Source: Tubiluchus corallicola (Eukaryota; Priapulida; Priapulimorpha; Priapulimorphida; Tubiluchidae). Taken from it: a DNA stretch of 64,000 bases. Where the stretch lies: assembly GCA_030141605.1 (NCBI GenBank), contig JAQGDQ010000391.1:126001-190000 (forward strand), read 5' to 3'. Position 1 is the first letter of the stretch. Each line of letters begins with the position of its first letter. Below, piece after piece: positions 21,851 through 33,910 of the stretch. Made by a program: the position numbers and the translations under genes. Under the pieces are notes generated by a model, which was not told the origin of the DNA, searched no databases, and was given only the letters and a program-made list of their open reading frames with translations.

Positions 21851-23399
21851 ATAATCACACTTTTATTTCTTGTCGGCAATGGAAAAACTTTCATTTTTGT
21901 TACTGTAGTCATCGCCATTATCACAAAATGACAACTCCATCATTTTCAAGTTTTTACATTTTATTCTTCGACTATTCTACAAACTCCATCGATAATAGCA
22001 AATCTCTATAACTTTATTGCTCTTCGATAAATGAGTGATGAGCATCATAGTACAGCTTTAATAATCTACTCGCCATGTGCTCTGTAAGAACGAATTTGTA
22101 CAAAAATGACAACAAAATTATTCATCTTACACAGAATAACTTACTCAAAATGGAAACACAAAAATTACAGTTGTCATAGTTACTAGGGAATGTCTGAAAA
22201 TGATGCCAGTGGAATCACTGCAGTGTTTTTAAAGCAAACTTTAACTAGACACAATTGCAGACAAAAAGAAGCAACATTATTTTACCAACTTTAACGTGCA
22301 GCACGAAATTACTTTAAATTTTAACAATGATATTATCTGTACATAATTCATTATAATTTTGCGTAACAGTTTCAGTATATTTATACGTTTGTATACACAG
22401 ACGAAAGTTTAAATAATTATATCGACATTTTACACAATAGTTATAAATGTTTAAACATCTAAGCTAGGTCTATACATATAAATTTCGCCGAACTGTATTT
22501 CTGTCAACTGGCAACCATATTGCTATAGAGGGGAAACCTTCACATTTTCAAAAAAGAACAGATAGAGAAAGAAACAAATATAAACCGTTTCTATTTTAAA
22601 TTAAAACAATAGCTGACAGATGGCAGTATTTGCAATTAGTGAGTACTACAGTGACATAATGGCTATGTATCATTGCTTGCTGCGAAAACAGTGTTGAAGA
22701 AACTGTATAGGCGGGTAAAGATTGCTCTTAGTAAAAGGGGTACCTAAAACAAATTGCAACAAAACTTTTCTGTTCGGGAGCGATGGTCTAGGAGATATAC
22801 CCGATTTTGGCCCAATTAGGCGCCATCTTGCATTCATGCGTACATTTCAAAAATATCAAAGCTGAATTTAACCGACTTTTTGTTGAGGATTCCTTGAGAC
22901 CACACTCTAACAGCATTTAAACAAATTCGATTGCAATTCGTTCTAAGTTGCTTACTATCTTTACCTCCTAGTACTCTTCTGTATTAATTGTAAAAAAATG
23001 CAAAATACCGCTAAACCTGAAAGGGATGCTGAGCAGCTTTGCTAAGTATTTTGTAAATGAAGTGCAAGTTGAACAAAAAAACGAAAAACGTTGATGAAAA
23101 CAATGATAACGAAATTCTACACAGTTATTTCTTACTGTACTCTAAACGTGAATGATTTTAAAATAAATATGTCCAAGCCATATCTCTACAAATTGTAGAC
23201 TACGTTCAAGAACACTAAAACCTTTTTAATGCTTCGTTTTGATCACCAGGGTGCGTTAGGATCGCTGACTTGTTGCCTCAGTTGGGGTTGGGGACTGAAG
23301 GGTGCTTGCTTCGACGGTATATTTCCAGATATTTTAATCGTCTGTTTATTTCCCCACTCGTCCCTCGTGTCTGAACTATAACCTGCATTCAAATATTAC

Positions 23400-23620
23400 A
23401 CAAAATTTCACTACAAGGTAACTAGAAAAGGAAATGCTTTGTAATTTAAAATGTTCGTGCCAACTGGTAAAATGTCGCTGACTCACTTTGCTAGTGTCAC
23501 CAAAGACGTATTTTTAATTTTTGTAACAAGATACAGTAATTTACGCTTTTGCTTGGTTATTATAGCATACGTTACAAATGATTAACCCTTTTTTAAACGT
23601 TAAGCAATGTTATCTAAACT
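23400..23620 (+). repeat. Dispersed element X, copy
   Basis: Shares ccaactggtaaaatgtcgct and gactcac, then gtatttttaat and agatacagtaattta, with 31,960-32,090, and its continuation resembles 11,950-12,010. Confidence 0.7.
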
Positions 23621-23757
23621 TGTTTCAAATATTATTTATAGCTTATATAGTAGTGAGGGTTTAGTTTGACTTTAACTTCTAAGAAGTTCGACTTGTTCTT
23701 TTTTAATTTAATAACTAATGTTGCAAAAATGTCGAACAGAATAATTAATTTTAATGT

Positions 23758-23947
23758 TTAAAAGGTAAAAACCACTGAAAGATAACGTGAATTGGTCAGG
23801 CATAAAAGTGAGATATCGTTACTCAGTTTACCTTTTGCTGGGCTTGTTTGATCCATTGGCTTCCTTAAATTAGTATTTAAGTACTGGTCCTGGTCGCCCT
23901 CTATAGTACCATACGCCTGATACCCAGCGTCCTGGTCCAATTTGGAA
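23758..23947 (-). CDS. MFSD6-like: MFSD6-like major facilitator, exon 4 (C-terminus)
   Basis: Terminal coding exon after an acceptor ctatctag. Joined to exon 3 it completes a split Ser codon and reads SSKLDQDAGYQAYGTIEGDQ, then DQYLNTNLRKPMDQTSPAKG, ending 20-odd residues later at TAA (23,758-23,760). This is a cytosolic hydrophilic tail. A good donor consensus (aaaag|gtaaac) lies at about 23,832, inside the exon after SPAKG, so a transcript could splice there to a further exon that I did not find. The downstream end of this gene abuts the tandem duplication. Confidence 0.7.
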
Positions 23948-24169
23948 CTAGATAGATTTCTATAAACATTACAAAAGTGTTACCCATTTCATACTCTAAA
24001 GGTAAAATTTTCATTCAAATTGCAAAGTTGCATTCAACAGTAACAAGTTTTAGTTATATGAAATAGCTGTACTCGATAAAAATGACTACATTACATCATT
24101 TTAAATTAACATCGAACAGATAGACTTTGATAACTTTAGATAGGACAGCTGCACTCTAAGACTAATGGT

Positions 24170-24345
24170 GCGTTCAGACTAGCGAATTTTCTATCTCTGA
24201 GAGTAAACTTTTAAGTGTGAACGTCTTTGCTAGTTCTCTCGCAAGCTATGGCAAACTGCTCATAGTTCTTGCCCGAGAACTTGCAAAGACGCTCGTACTT
24301 CCTAATTTACTCTCTAATCTGATGGCGCCACTAGTCTTGATGCGA
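24170..24345. repeat. Foldback / MITE-like element in MFSD6-like intron 3
   Basis: Nearly full-length inverted arms. The inner arms 24,221-24,245 and 24,268-24,292 share cgtctttgc-agttctc-cgcaag with about two mismatches in 24. Arms extend outward with more divergence through gagagtaaa to the termini (gcgttcagactag on the left; its counterpart on the right). The loop is about 22 bp. No target-site duplication could be fixed by eye. Confidence 0.65.
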
Positions 24346-24541
24346 CATGTTGATCAAGAACAGCGCCCTCATGTGTGAAAGATTAAACAATTAAAAGTTT
24401 TATGGGTCAACTGATTTGGACACATCCACAGATTAACACAGCGACACAGTTTGTAGTAGAAGTTGCTGCTAGCTTTCTGACTTTGACACGGTAGTGTTAA
24501 AAGGAGGAAATTCCAACCACAAAAATCAACATGTTCAATAC

Positions 24542-24725
24542 CTTGACATAGGATTCATTGGCACGCCGCAAGGGGCCAGCACTGACGTCTCCTCGAGAAT
24601 TTCATGGCCGGCCTTCCCTCCGTGAGACATGTGACCTCTGTCCTTGATGAAGAAATTTATGGCAACGAAAATGACGAGTACAATTAAACAAGCGAAGCCA
24701 TAACCTCGGAATGTTAATTGAGTTC
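24542..24725 (-). CDS. MFSD6-like: MFSD6-like major facilitator, exon 3
   Basis: Bounded by an acceptor ttttccag and a gtattg donor, 184 bp. It joins exon 2 in phase (Gly codon split G|GA) to give ATRYGTQLTFRGYGFACLIV, then LVIFVAINFFIKDRGHMSHG. It encodes the last transmembrane helix of the major facilitator fold and the start of the cytosolic tail. The (Y/F)G-x-x-x-TFRG-x-G pattern before the last helix is typical of MFSD6 relatives. Confidence 0.85.
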
Positions 24726-24954
24726 CTGGAAAAGCAGTAAAACTGAGTGCAATGACCTCAGTAATATTGTTGAATCTAAGCTATAGAAAGCAGCTACATT
24801 TTAGAATTCGAACTAATTAAAATAATTATGTTTTATATAATGTTTAAGGGTAATCTAAACTACATTATGTAGTTGTAAGTTGTTATTTACAGTCCGCGAT
24901 AATAGCTCTTTGAGCTAATGTTAATTGTTCACCCAAAAGCCGACTTTAAATAAA

Positions 24955-25137
<183 letters not shown>

Positions 25138-25139
25138 GT

Positions 25140-26600
25140 CTACTAAACATTTTGCTAACTGATTGTACATGAAATTTTATATTGAATCGAAACCTGAATT
25201 ATTTTGAATTTTGGACTTTTGAATTAAACACCAGTTGTTGAGCAATCATACTTTTGTATAACTAATACGATGATGTACATTGGTAATTGTTTCTGGGATC
25301 GCATCTGTACTCTTTGTATATTTCAATTTTAAGTGTTAACTTATGAAATACTTGTGTTTTTTAACTAACTATCTATGTAACTATATTTTTGATAACCAGT
25401 TGTATATATCTGTTATCAACTAAAATGCATTTGTTGTACAGTGAAAAAATTCAATAATATTACTGTATGTCAATCCACTTAAAATAAACAAAATTTATAT
25501 ATGTAACTTTGCGTTGGTTGCAAATATCTCACTAGAGATTCTAACGCATCTCGCCAACTTTTTTAATTTCTTGCATTTAAACAAATACGCTATAGATTAT
25601 GTTATTACTTATGCTAAATTTCAAAATTAAAGAATTACTTTCAGAATTTGGCGCCCCCAAAATTTTGATACCCTAGGCAACTGCCTTGGTAGTTTGCCTA
25701 GTGGTAAAGCTGGTCCTGACTCGGAAACAACAATGATGAACTGTCAACCGAAAGGTAACCCTTTCAGTCCCAAATTATTTTTTAATAAGAAAAATTTTTG
25801 GCTTGGTACTTTTGTTCAGTATGTCCATCTTGTTTACACATAATAATTATTTTTTTCTAGCTGTGCCCGCGTGCTAAATATAGCCTGTATCCCACGAGAT
25901 ACATTGGGATTCAATGGAAGCATAAAATGTGCTTCATTTTGCAACTGCAGATAATTTTTTTAAGTATTTAAGACATTTAGTATGCATGCTATGCTGATCT
26001 GTACAAAGTCGTCTCTAAAGTACTGTACCTTGCGCAGTTTTTTATGCTATGTAGATTTTCTAGTTTGTCTTTTATCAGCATTTTTAGTCTATTGTTATTG
26101 GCTTAAATCAAAATAACTATTAACAGATCAAATAACTGTCAGTTTTGAAATTTTATTAATTTTAAAGACAGAAAATATTCTCGTATCCCACGGGATACAA
26201 CGGGTATGAAAGGGTTAATATAGAAACACAAAGTCTAAAAAGAGCTATAAAAGACATAACAAAGGGCAATAGTCGCTTATTCCAATATCATGCTGACACA
26301 AAATGTAAAAAGATCTAGGAAACACCGCATCAATGATCATAAGTCTGGCATTCTTTTACATGTTAAACTGTTATTATAAACTGTAAAATGACGTAAGAAA
26401 GACTTTAAAAAGATCGATGGATGATCAATACTGATAGTATAAAGTGATAAGAGTAAAAAAGATACAATAATGACAAACTATCATATACACACCTTTTACA
26501 AGTTTGACTTACCTTGTAATGTGTACCATCAGTTTATAATCGAACAGATAATAACTAATTTGTGCCCCCCCCTTCGTTGACCTGCTAATTTTTGTTTAAG
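25140..26600. other. Intron 2 sequence of the MFSD6-like gene without recognised feature
   Basis: AT-rich unique-looking intron sequence. No exon, RNA gene or clear element recognised. Confidence 0.5.
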
Positions 26601-26619
26601 ATGTGAGTATTACAGGTGG

Positions 26620-27045
26620 ATGTAAGCGTATTGAGGATGGTGCATTGTTGCTGGGTGTAATATTGTGTGGTTGGTGGGTGTGGAATGGTGTGGGTGGCAT
26701 GGGATGGGTGGTGTGGTGTAATCTGGTTGATGTGGCAAGGATGACGTGATGTAGGTAGAACGGTGGGGTGGTATGGTGTGGGTGGTGAGGTGTAGAACGG
26801 CGTGTTGTGGGTGGTGTTGGTGCAGAATGATGTGTTTGGTGTGGTGGGGTGTGGTAAGTTTGATGTTGAGTGCTGTGGGTAGTGTAGTGTGTGGTGATAT
26901 GGTGTGGGTGGTGTGGTGTAGAACGGCGTGTTATGGGTGGTGATGGTACAGAATGATGCGTTTGGTGTGGTGGGGTGTGGTAAGTTTGATGTGGAGTGCT
27001 GTGGGTAGTGTAGTGTGGGTGGTGTGATGTAGTGGATGTGGCCAG
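26620..27045 (+). repeat. GTGGTGTGG-rich minisatellite
   Basis: Irregular gtgtggtg/gggtggtgtgg units with a partly duplicated ~130-bp higher-order block (the stretch near 26,790-26,880 recurs near 26,910-27,000). It lies in MFSD6-like intron 2, C-rich on the transcribed sense strand. Confidence 0.85.
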
Positions 27046-27270
27046 GTTTATGATGAAAGCTTTTTGCAGGGCTTGGCTAGTAACTAAGAATTTTGTTGTG
27101 ACTGTCTACCTATGTAGTTTGTACAAGTGACACATTTGAACTCTAATTGGCTTCACTATTGGTTTCTCTGCTAACAAATCACTATTTGATTATTTGTGTG
27201 TTTAATGTATTTATTACTGATTCATGTGTGATTGTAATGCTTTCTTCAAATAAAGTGTTCTTTAAAATTA

Positions 27271-27459
<189 letters not shown>

Positions 27460-27694
27460 TTATTAATAAAATTATTTTAATTTTAGTTTAGCTTATAATC
27501 AAAATAGGCAGTGTAGTGCGCTGTGATACACTTTTTCTGCAGACTACGGACACGGTGCTATACTGTAATGAAAATAGCGGAATACAGACTACATTATACT
27601 AAACTACGCACTGTGCTACATTTTCCTGTATTATAGTACAGTATGCACTATACTACATGACACTACGTTACACTACATTAAGATAAGATTAGTT

Positions 27695-28135
27695 TAGTAT
27701 ATTGCACTATGTAGCACTACACTACACTGCACTACATTACACTACACTACACTACACTACACTACACTACACTACACTACACTACACTACACTACACTAC
27801 ACTACACTACACTACACTACACTACACTACACTACACTACACTACACTATACTACACTACACTACACTATATTACACTACACTACACTACACTGCACTAC
27901 ACTGCACTGCACTGCACTGCACTACACATACACTACACTACACTACACTACACTACACAACACAACACAACACTGCACTACACTACACTACACTACACTA
28001 CACTACACTACACTACACTACACTACACTACACTACACTACACTACACTACACTACACTACGCTACACTACACTACGCTACACTATCTACACTACACTAC
28101 ACTGTCTTCACTACACTATAGTACACTATATTAAA
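27695..28135 (+). repeat. (CACTA)n pentanucleotide satellite
   Basis: About 430 bp of nearly pure ACTAC repeat with some cacta/cactg variants. It opens a 139-residue Leu-His-Tyr-Thr frame that is an artefact. Confidence 0.95.
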
Positions 28136-28259
28136 CTGTTCTTCACTATCCTACACGTAGTACACTGCACTGCATTGAACTGCACTACACAGCATTACAT
28201 TATATTACACTAGACAAGATTTCGCAACATTATCTACCCTACCCTACACTATACTACGC

Positions 28260-28415
28260 TATAATATGCTACATTACGCTATGCTGCACTACGCTACACT
28301 GCACTACACTACACTACACTACACTACACTACACTACACTACACTACACTACACTACACTACACTACACTACACTATGCTACACTACGCTATAATACGCT
28401 ACACTACGCTACACC
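28260..28415 (+). repeat. (CACTA)n satellite, second block
   Basis: Same pentamer after ~125 bp of degenerate spacer, with tacgcta variants at both edges. Confidence 0.9.
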
Positions 28416-28439
28416 AAACCACACCAGGTTAGAGTAAAC

Positions 28440-29085
28440 AGGGCTAAATTTATAACGCTGAACAATCTTAGTGCTAAGTGCTACACTGACATCTATACGC
28501 CATTTTGATGGCTTCCTGGTAAATCGTAAAAGAAAATTCAACAATTATTCTCATATTTGGTTATTAAAGTTGTAAAATAGCAAACGTGCAAGTAGGTAAC
28601 ACAACAATTCGTTTCCACTGACGTCTACTACACTTCCTTCAATTCAGCATCTTTTAAGGAAATTAGAGCTAATTCCAACAAACTGTTATTGCAGCTTGAT
28701 CAAATTCGTGGATTAATGGCAGTTTCTGTTTTTATTAGCCCGCGGTAAAATATTGACTTTGGCTTTAACGACAGTTTCCTTTTAATGACGTTTACTGGTA
28801 TTTGGCACCAAGTCATTTCCTGATCTCCTTGATGTTAAGAGACGAGGGAATAGTCTAATGGTCACGGCTTGTGTTTTGTGACTAAAGCTAGGAATGGCGG
28901 CGAGGCTGATCAGCGACTGGCTACACACACTAGATAAATAATACGCGAGGGCCAAAATGGCATTTCTTTTCCAGGGTTCTAAGGTCCTGTACAAGTGTGA
29001 AATAAGTTCAAAAGTGCTTCAATAAATACTATAAATTAATACAATCCTAGGTATTGTATACTTACAAAGGTCAACAAAGGTCAAT
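28440..29085. other. Intron stretch without recognised feature
   Basis: Unique-looking sequence between two satellites. Short frames only. Confidence 0.5.
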
Positions 29086-29990
29086 GACGACGACAACGTC
29101 GACCACGGCCACGAACAGCATGACCGCCACGGATACGACCATGATCACGACCAAGAACAGCATGACCGCCACTGATACGACCATGATCACGACCAAGAAC
29201 AGCATGACCGAAACGGATACGACCATGATCACAGCCAAGAACAGCATGACCACCACGACCATGACAATGATCACTGCCAAGAACAGCATGACCACCACGA
29301 CCATGACAATGATCACTGCCAAGAACAGCATGACCACCACGACCATGACAATGATCACTGCCAAGAACAGCATGACCACCACGACCATGATCACTGCCAA
29401 GAACAGCATGACCACCACGACCATGACAATGATCACTGCCAAGAACAGCATGGCCACCACGACCATGACAATGATCACTGCCAAGAACAGCATGACCACG
29501 ACCACGACAATGTTCACGGTCAAGAACAGCATGACCACCACGACCATGACAATGTTCACGGTCAAGAACAGCATGGCCACCACGACCATGACAATGATCA
29601 CGGCCAAGAACTGCATGACCACCACGACCACGACAATGTTCACGGTCAAGAACAGCATGACCACCAGACCATGACACTGTTCACGGTCAAGAACAGCATG
29701 GCCACCACGACCATGACAATGATCACGGTCAAGAACAGCATGACCACCACGACCATGACAATGCTCACGGTCAAGAACAGTATTGCCACCACGACTATGA
29801 CAATGATCACGTCCAAGAACAGCATGACCACCACGACCATGACAATGATCACGGTCAAGCGCAGCATGACCACCACGACCATGACAATGTTCACGGTCAA
29901 GAACAGCATGACCACAACGACTATGACAATGACTACGACCACAAACAGCATGGCCACCATGACTCCGACAATGACCAGGAGCAACAGCAA
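29085..29990 (+). repeat. 42-bp minisatellite (about 20 units)
   Basis: Units of 42 bp (some 36 bp) built on cagcatgaccaccacgacc followed by atgacaatgatcacggtcaa and gaa. The period is a multiple of three, so five or six frames stay open, including the 338-residue minus-strand frame. Unit variants (gatcac/gttcac, ggtcaa/tgccaa, atggcc/atgacc) are interspersed, indicating unequal exchange. Confidence 0.95.
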
Positions 29991-30047
29991 CAGCAGCAAC
30001 AGCAACTACAACAACACCCCACAGCAACCAGTTATCTCGGTCAATAA
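29176..30047 (+). pseudogene. His/Asp-rich repeat frame, one frameshift, Gln-rich end
   Basis: A frame lacking Met reads the minisatellite as HDHHDHDNDHGQEQ, a 14-residue His/Asp repeat, and continues past the array into DQEQQQQQQQQLQQHPTATS, then YLGQ and TAA at 30,045. It opens after a TGA at 29,173. A single missing C near 29,666 (ccaccagacc for ccaccacgacc) shifts the frame once. No start codon or convincing acceptor was found. His/Asp-rich repeats would bind divalent metals. It could be a broken or mis-sequenced exon, or simply a translation artefact of the satellite. It lies antisense to the MFSD6-like gene. Confidence 0.3.
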
Positions 30048-30559
30048 GAGAAATATAGGTTCTAGGTCTTGCGAGAATTTGCTTCATGACGTTTTGGCTT
30101 CATTCAGCAGGGAAAATATAGTACACAAGTGCCTCTTGCTAGTCCATCAAACCACTATGGGAATGCTTAATAAAGAGCTTGGGAAACATTTGAAGAAAAT
30201 AGAAGATATCTAGTGATTTTATCTAAGTACACTGAAATCTGATGTTTTTCTTGTTTCTTGCTAGTGAGATTTTTAACAACAATAAGTACATTTAAATGGT
30301 ATCCATATATAACATATAGACACAATGGTATAATATAACATAATAATAATGCTTAGTAATGCTCCCAAAGTTAAAATTTTAACGGAGGACAAAAGGCTAT
30401 TTTAAAGTATTCACTTTGGAGAGAAAGATGTTTTACTTTGCATTACTCTTACCTGTTTGAAACAGTTGCGCAATTAGACGATAAACTTTTTAAGAATTTG
30501 AAATATTTGCACCACAAGTTAAAACGGCACTGCATCAACATCCCAGTGTGCATCACTGA

Positions 30560-30850
30560 TTCACAAAGAAACAAACATTATTGATCTTATTGACAATATA
30601 AAGTAATTTAAATTTTCGATTTGTTAGTGAAGAGTGTGCTACGAATGCATTGATTATTTTCTCAAACTTTACACAAGGTTATCTAAACTTAATTCAAACG
30701 ACTTACCATTAAAATGGCTGCGCCTATACCGTGGGAGTTTGAACATACAAGTTTTACACAGCGCTAACGCAAGCCCTGTACACAATAAGACGGGATGTAA
30801 GTGACGTAAAATTTCCAGATGAAGCTTGAGATTTTCAGAAAAATTCCATA
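30560..30850 (+). repeat. Dispersed element X, 3' part
   Basis: Contains tgctacgaatgc, tctaaactt-attcaaacgac, taaaatggctgcg and aaaatttccagatgaag in the same order as 32,095-32,300 and 11,960-12,150. Confidence 0.75.
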
Positions 30851-31059
30851 AATGAAGTTTAAAAACTTTTTAAACTTTATTTATGAAGAGTGTTTTCGTG
30901 TGCTTTAACAATATGTCCATTGGTTTACTCACCACGTACATATTTGACACAAATTTTGACCTCGTGATCTTGACAAAAACAATGGGTTTCCAGGACTTGC
31001 CCAGAAATGTCCCTGTGGTAAGTTTGGTGATCGTAGATTCATCAGTTTTGATTTTATTA

Positions 31060-31063
31060 TGCG

Positions 31064-31135
<72 letters not shown>

Positions 31136-31200
31136 GTCAGACAGACTGACTGACTGACTGACAGAGACACAGACAGACAGACAGACAGACACACGCACGC
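31060..31200 (+). repeat. (GACA)n tetranucleotide array
   Basis: About 20 cagacaga units, grading into (TGAC)n and (ACGC)n at the right end. Embedded Thr/Asp/Arg/Gln and Cys/Leu/Ser/Val frames are artefacts. Confidence 0.95.
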
Positions 31201-31469
31201 ACACGCGACTATAAACAAAGGACGACGTGGGTAAAGACGTAACAATACACCAACGAAGGAAAACATCAATAGGATGGTGACCAGAATTTGGATTTCGTCC
31301 ACCTTTCTCTACCCTCAGTTCTAGACAGGAAAAGGAAGAAACTTAAAGGACAAGAAAACGCAATTTTTATATAAAAAGAACTGACTTGAAATTTTATATC
31401 GCCCACATATTGCCAAGTTGTCAATAAGATTAATGATATTTTTTGGTGAGCCAGTTACGCATTTAGCTA

Positions 31470-31600
31470 AGCACTGGGATAGTGAAACAGTGACGTTTCA
31501 CTTACCCGCTGGCAAAAGCCTTTTTAAATTATTGAGAATTTTCATTTGCAGTTACACAAATCTTTCTAAAGATTAATGCTACGTGATCTAAGCTTTTATG
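31470..31600 (-). repeat. Dispersed element X, 5' part, inverted
   Basis: Contains actgggatagtgaaacagtg and acgttt followed by a TAAGAATTT-like and acacaaatctttc segment, matching 40,225-40,320 and 35,460-35,545 on the same strand. Confidence 0.6.
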
Positions 31601-31939
31601 AAAAGCATTTTTGAGATGTTTGTAAGGAAATGTTTTCTTTGCTCCGCCTTTAATGATCGTAACTAAGGATTAAAGGACAAGAAAAGGGGTACCTGAAGTA
31701 GGAATCGCTTTAAAAATTATACTACTTTACAGCAATTTTATGCGCATATCGTATTCGCGTTGAAAGAAGTTTTCGTTTGTTTTCATTTTACTCCTCCCGC
31801 AATACTGTTACGATGACGCCATTATATGACGTCACTACGCCACGTAAATCAGGGGAAGAAAAGGCAATGTTCAATTATGAACCAAAAAACTTTCCGTGCA
31901 AATCTATATTACTTAGCATTTCCCTTACCTGCTGGAAAG

Positions 31940-32340
31940 ACTTATGTAACTAGACTAATAATTTAAATTGTTTATACCAATTGGTAAAATGTCGCTGACT
32001 CACCCTCCAGGGTGCGCCACTCACTAGCCAAAAACGTATTTTTAATCTTATTTATAAGATACAGTAATTTAAAATTTTACTTAATTAGCAACATGTATGC
32101 TACGAATGCTCTGATTATTTTTCAAACTTCATTCAATTTTATGAAAACTTGTTTCAAACGACCTACCGTTAAATGGCTGCGTCTAACGGTCATCGCTTGA
32201 GTTTAAATTTACAAGTTTTATATATAGCGTTACTTCCGACGCACACCCTGCATGCGAAATGGTAGTAAGTGGTATAAAATTTGAAGACGAATTTTTTAAG
32301 CTTTGTGTAAGTGGAGGGTTTTCTTGTGCTTTAAGAACTT
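31940..32340 (+). repeat. Dispersed element X, longest copy
   Basis: Runs from accaattggtaaaatgtcgc and tgactcacc through gtatttttaat, tacgaatgctctgatta, acttgtttcaaacgac and aatggctgcg to tgaagacgaatt. It is the reference copy for the family because both halves are present in one orientation. Confidence 0.75.
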
Positions 32341-32480
32341 TATCAAAAAATACAGTATGCAGTAAAGATGCTATTGCAGATTTAGTTCTTTGCATATTCA
32401 GATCAATAAGATGCATTAATTGCTGATATACACGAGTAAATTAGTAATCAAAGCATCTGCTGACACACTAATTGAGCCAA

Positions 32481-32867
32481 TTATGAAATATTCTTCCAGG
32501 CTTCTCGTCAGATGCTAGTAATATAAAGATAGCGAAAGAAAATTACTACAGCGCAGTGTACATAACACATCTATGGTGGCATACACTCCAACCAAATATG
32601 TGCATGAAAAAAAGGCGCCCATCATTTTTATTCAGCATCCATAAATGGCCAAAACAATTTATAACAAAAAAAATCGATTAATCCCTAAATTTGTGACGGA
32701 TTTTACTCTTTTGTACAGTTTTTTTATTGATTTCTTAATATTGATAGCTTAGTAATATGCTAACAGAATATTAATTTCTAAACTGTCGTGACGTTCTATT
32801 TTAGCTGCCTAAGCTCCTTAATCTCACTTAAGATGTACATTGATAAAGTATATTGTACATGGTGTAC
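32481..32867 (+). repeat. 387-bp direct repeat, left copy
   Basis: Starts ttatgaaatattcttccagg and ends attgtacatggtgtac. It matches 33,454-33,836 with about 5 percent difference and small indels. The pair brackets a telomere-like foldback element. Termini are not a clean TG...CA, so an LTR pair is possible but unproven. Confidence 0.85.
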
Positions 32868-33000
32868 CGAAAGAAATTTTGCAGCTGAAAAAATGCTGAT
32901 ATGTTGAAATAATATTATGTTAATGAAGTCACAAAGAAATGTGACTGAACATTATTCGAAACGTTGCACGAAATTTGACTACAGTAACTTGTTTTTGGTT

Positions 33001-33330
33001 AAAATTTACAATTTCCCACACACAACAAATTAGTTCGTGAAACGGATTAGGATTTGGGTTAGGATTAGGCTTAGGGTTAGGGTTGGGGTTGGGGTTAGGA
33101 TTAGCATTAAGATTGTGATTAGGATTAGCAATGGGGTTAGGTTAGGATTAGGGTTGGGTTTGGTGTTGGGGTTAGTGTTAGGGCTGGGGTTGGGGTTGGG
33201 ATTAGGATTAGGCATAGGGTTAGGGTAGGGGTTGGGATTGGGATTAGGATTAGGCTTAGCATCAGGGTTGTAGTTAGGTGAGGGCTAGGGTTGGAGTACT
33301 AAAACTCTGTGGGGAATTGTAAACTCCTTC
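33001..33330. repeat. Inverted-repeat element with degenerate TTAGGG core (G strand)
   Basis: The left end tttacaatttcccacac and the right end gtggggaattgtaaactcc are inverted repeats (about 17-20 bp). Between them lies ~240 bp of degenerate ttaggg/ttgggg/attagg repeats. A second copy in the opposite orientation lies at 51,848-52,310. Confidence 0.75.
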
Positions 33331-33453
33331 CTTTGTTTTTTGTACAACATACGTTCCAGTGTCTCTTATAGGACTCTGTAAAATGTAATATCGGCAACTG
33401 TGGCTCCTGTTCGTGCACTGTTTCTTTTGGAACTCCCTGTATTCAAAACGTTA

Positions 33454-33836
33454 TTATGAAATATTCTTCCAGGCTTCTCGTCAGATGTTAGTAATATAAA
33501 GATTGCGAAAGAAAATTATTACAGCGCAGTGTACATAACACATCTATGGCGTGGTGTACACTCCACCCAATGATGTGCATGAAAAAAAGGCGCCCATCAT
33601 TATTCAGCATCCATTATTGGCCAAAACAACAATTTATAACAAAAAATCGATTAATCCCAAAATTTGTGACTGATTTTACTCTTTTGTACAGTTATTTATG
33701 GATTTTATTTAGTTTAGTAATATGCTAACAGAATATTAATTTCTAAACTGTCACGACGTTCTATTTTAGCTGCCTAAGCTCCTTAATCTCACTTAAGATG
33801 TACATTGATAAAGTAAATATATTGTACATGGTGTAC
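33454..33836 (+). repeat. 387-bp direct repeat, right copy
   Basis: Partner of 32,481-32,867. It is followed directly by a short palindromic segment (33,838-33,910) with inverted tgttatg / cataaca ends. Confidence 0.85.
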
Positions 33837-33910
33837 AATGTGTTATGTGTTGATTAATAAGTTCTCGCTACTAAATTCTACTAGGATGCATGAAGCTGCA
33901 ACATAACACA

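Larger units (their letters stand above)
21001..23620. repeat. Tandem duplication, copy B, diverged tail with insertions
   Basis: Homologous to 10,551-12,010 but longer. Extra sequence relative to copy A includes about 730 bp at 21,338-22,068, about 140 bp near 22,780-22,925 and about 320 bp at 23,230-23,560. The largest insertion carries a reverse-transcriptase motif fragment. Confidence 0.8.

Noticed and set aside
27702-28121. 139-residue Leu-His-Tyr-Thr frame
   Set aside because: Translation of a pure pentamer satellite.
29071-30087. 338-residue minus-strand frame as a gene
   Set aside because: It is open because the repeat period is a multiple of three. The sense changes from GRGGHAVLDREH to Val/Leu-rich at the same indel, and nothing outside the array looks coding.
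33001-33330. Telomere-like sequence as a chromosome-fusion scar
   Set aside because: It is bounded by inverted termini that recur at 51,848-52,310, which fits a mobile element better than a fusion.
32481-33836. Direct repeats as a bona fide LTR pair
   Set aside because: Termini are not TG...CA, no target-site duplication was found, and the 586-bp interior lacks primer-binding or coding signals; kept as an open possibility only.
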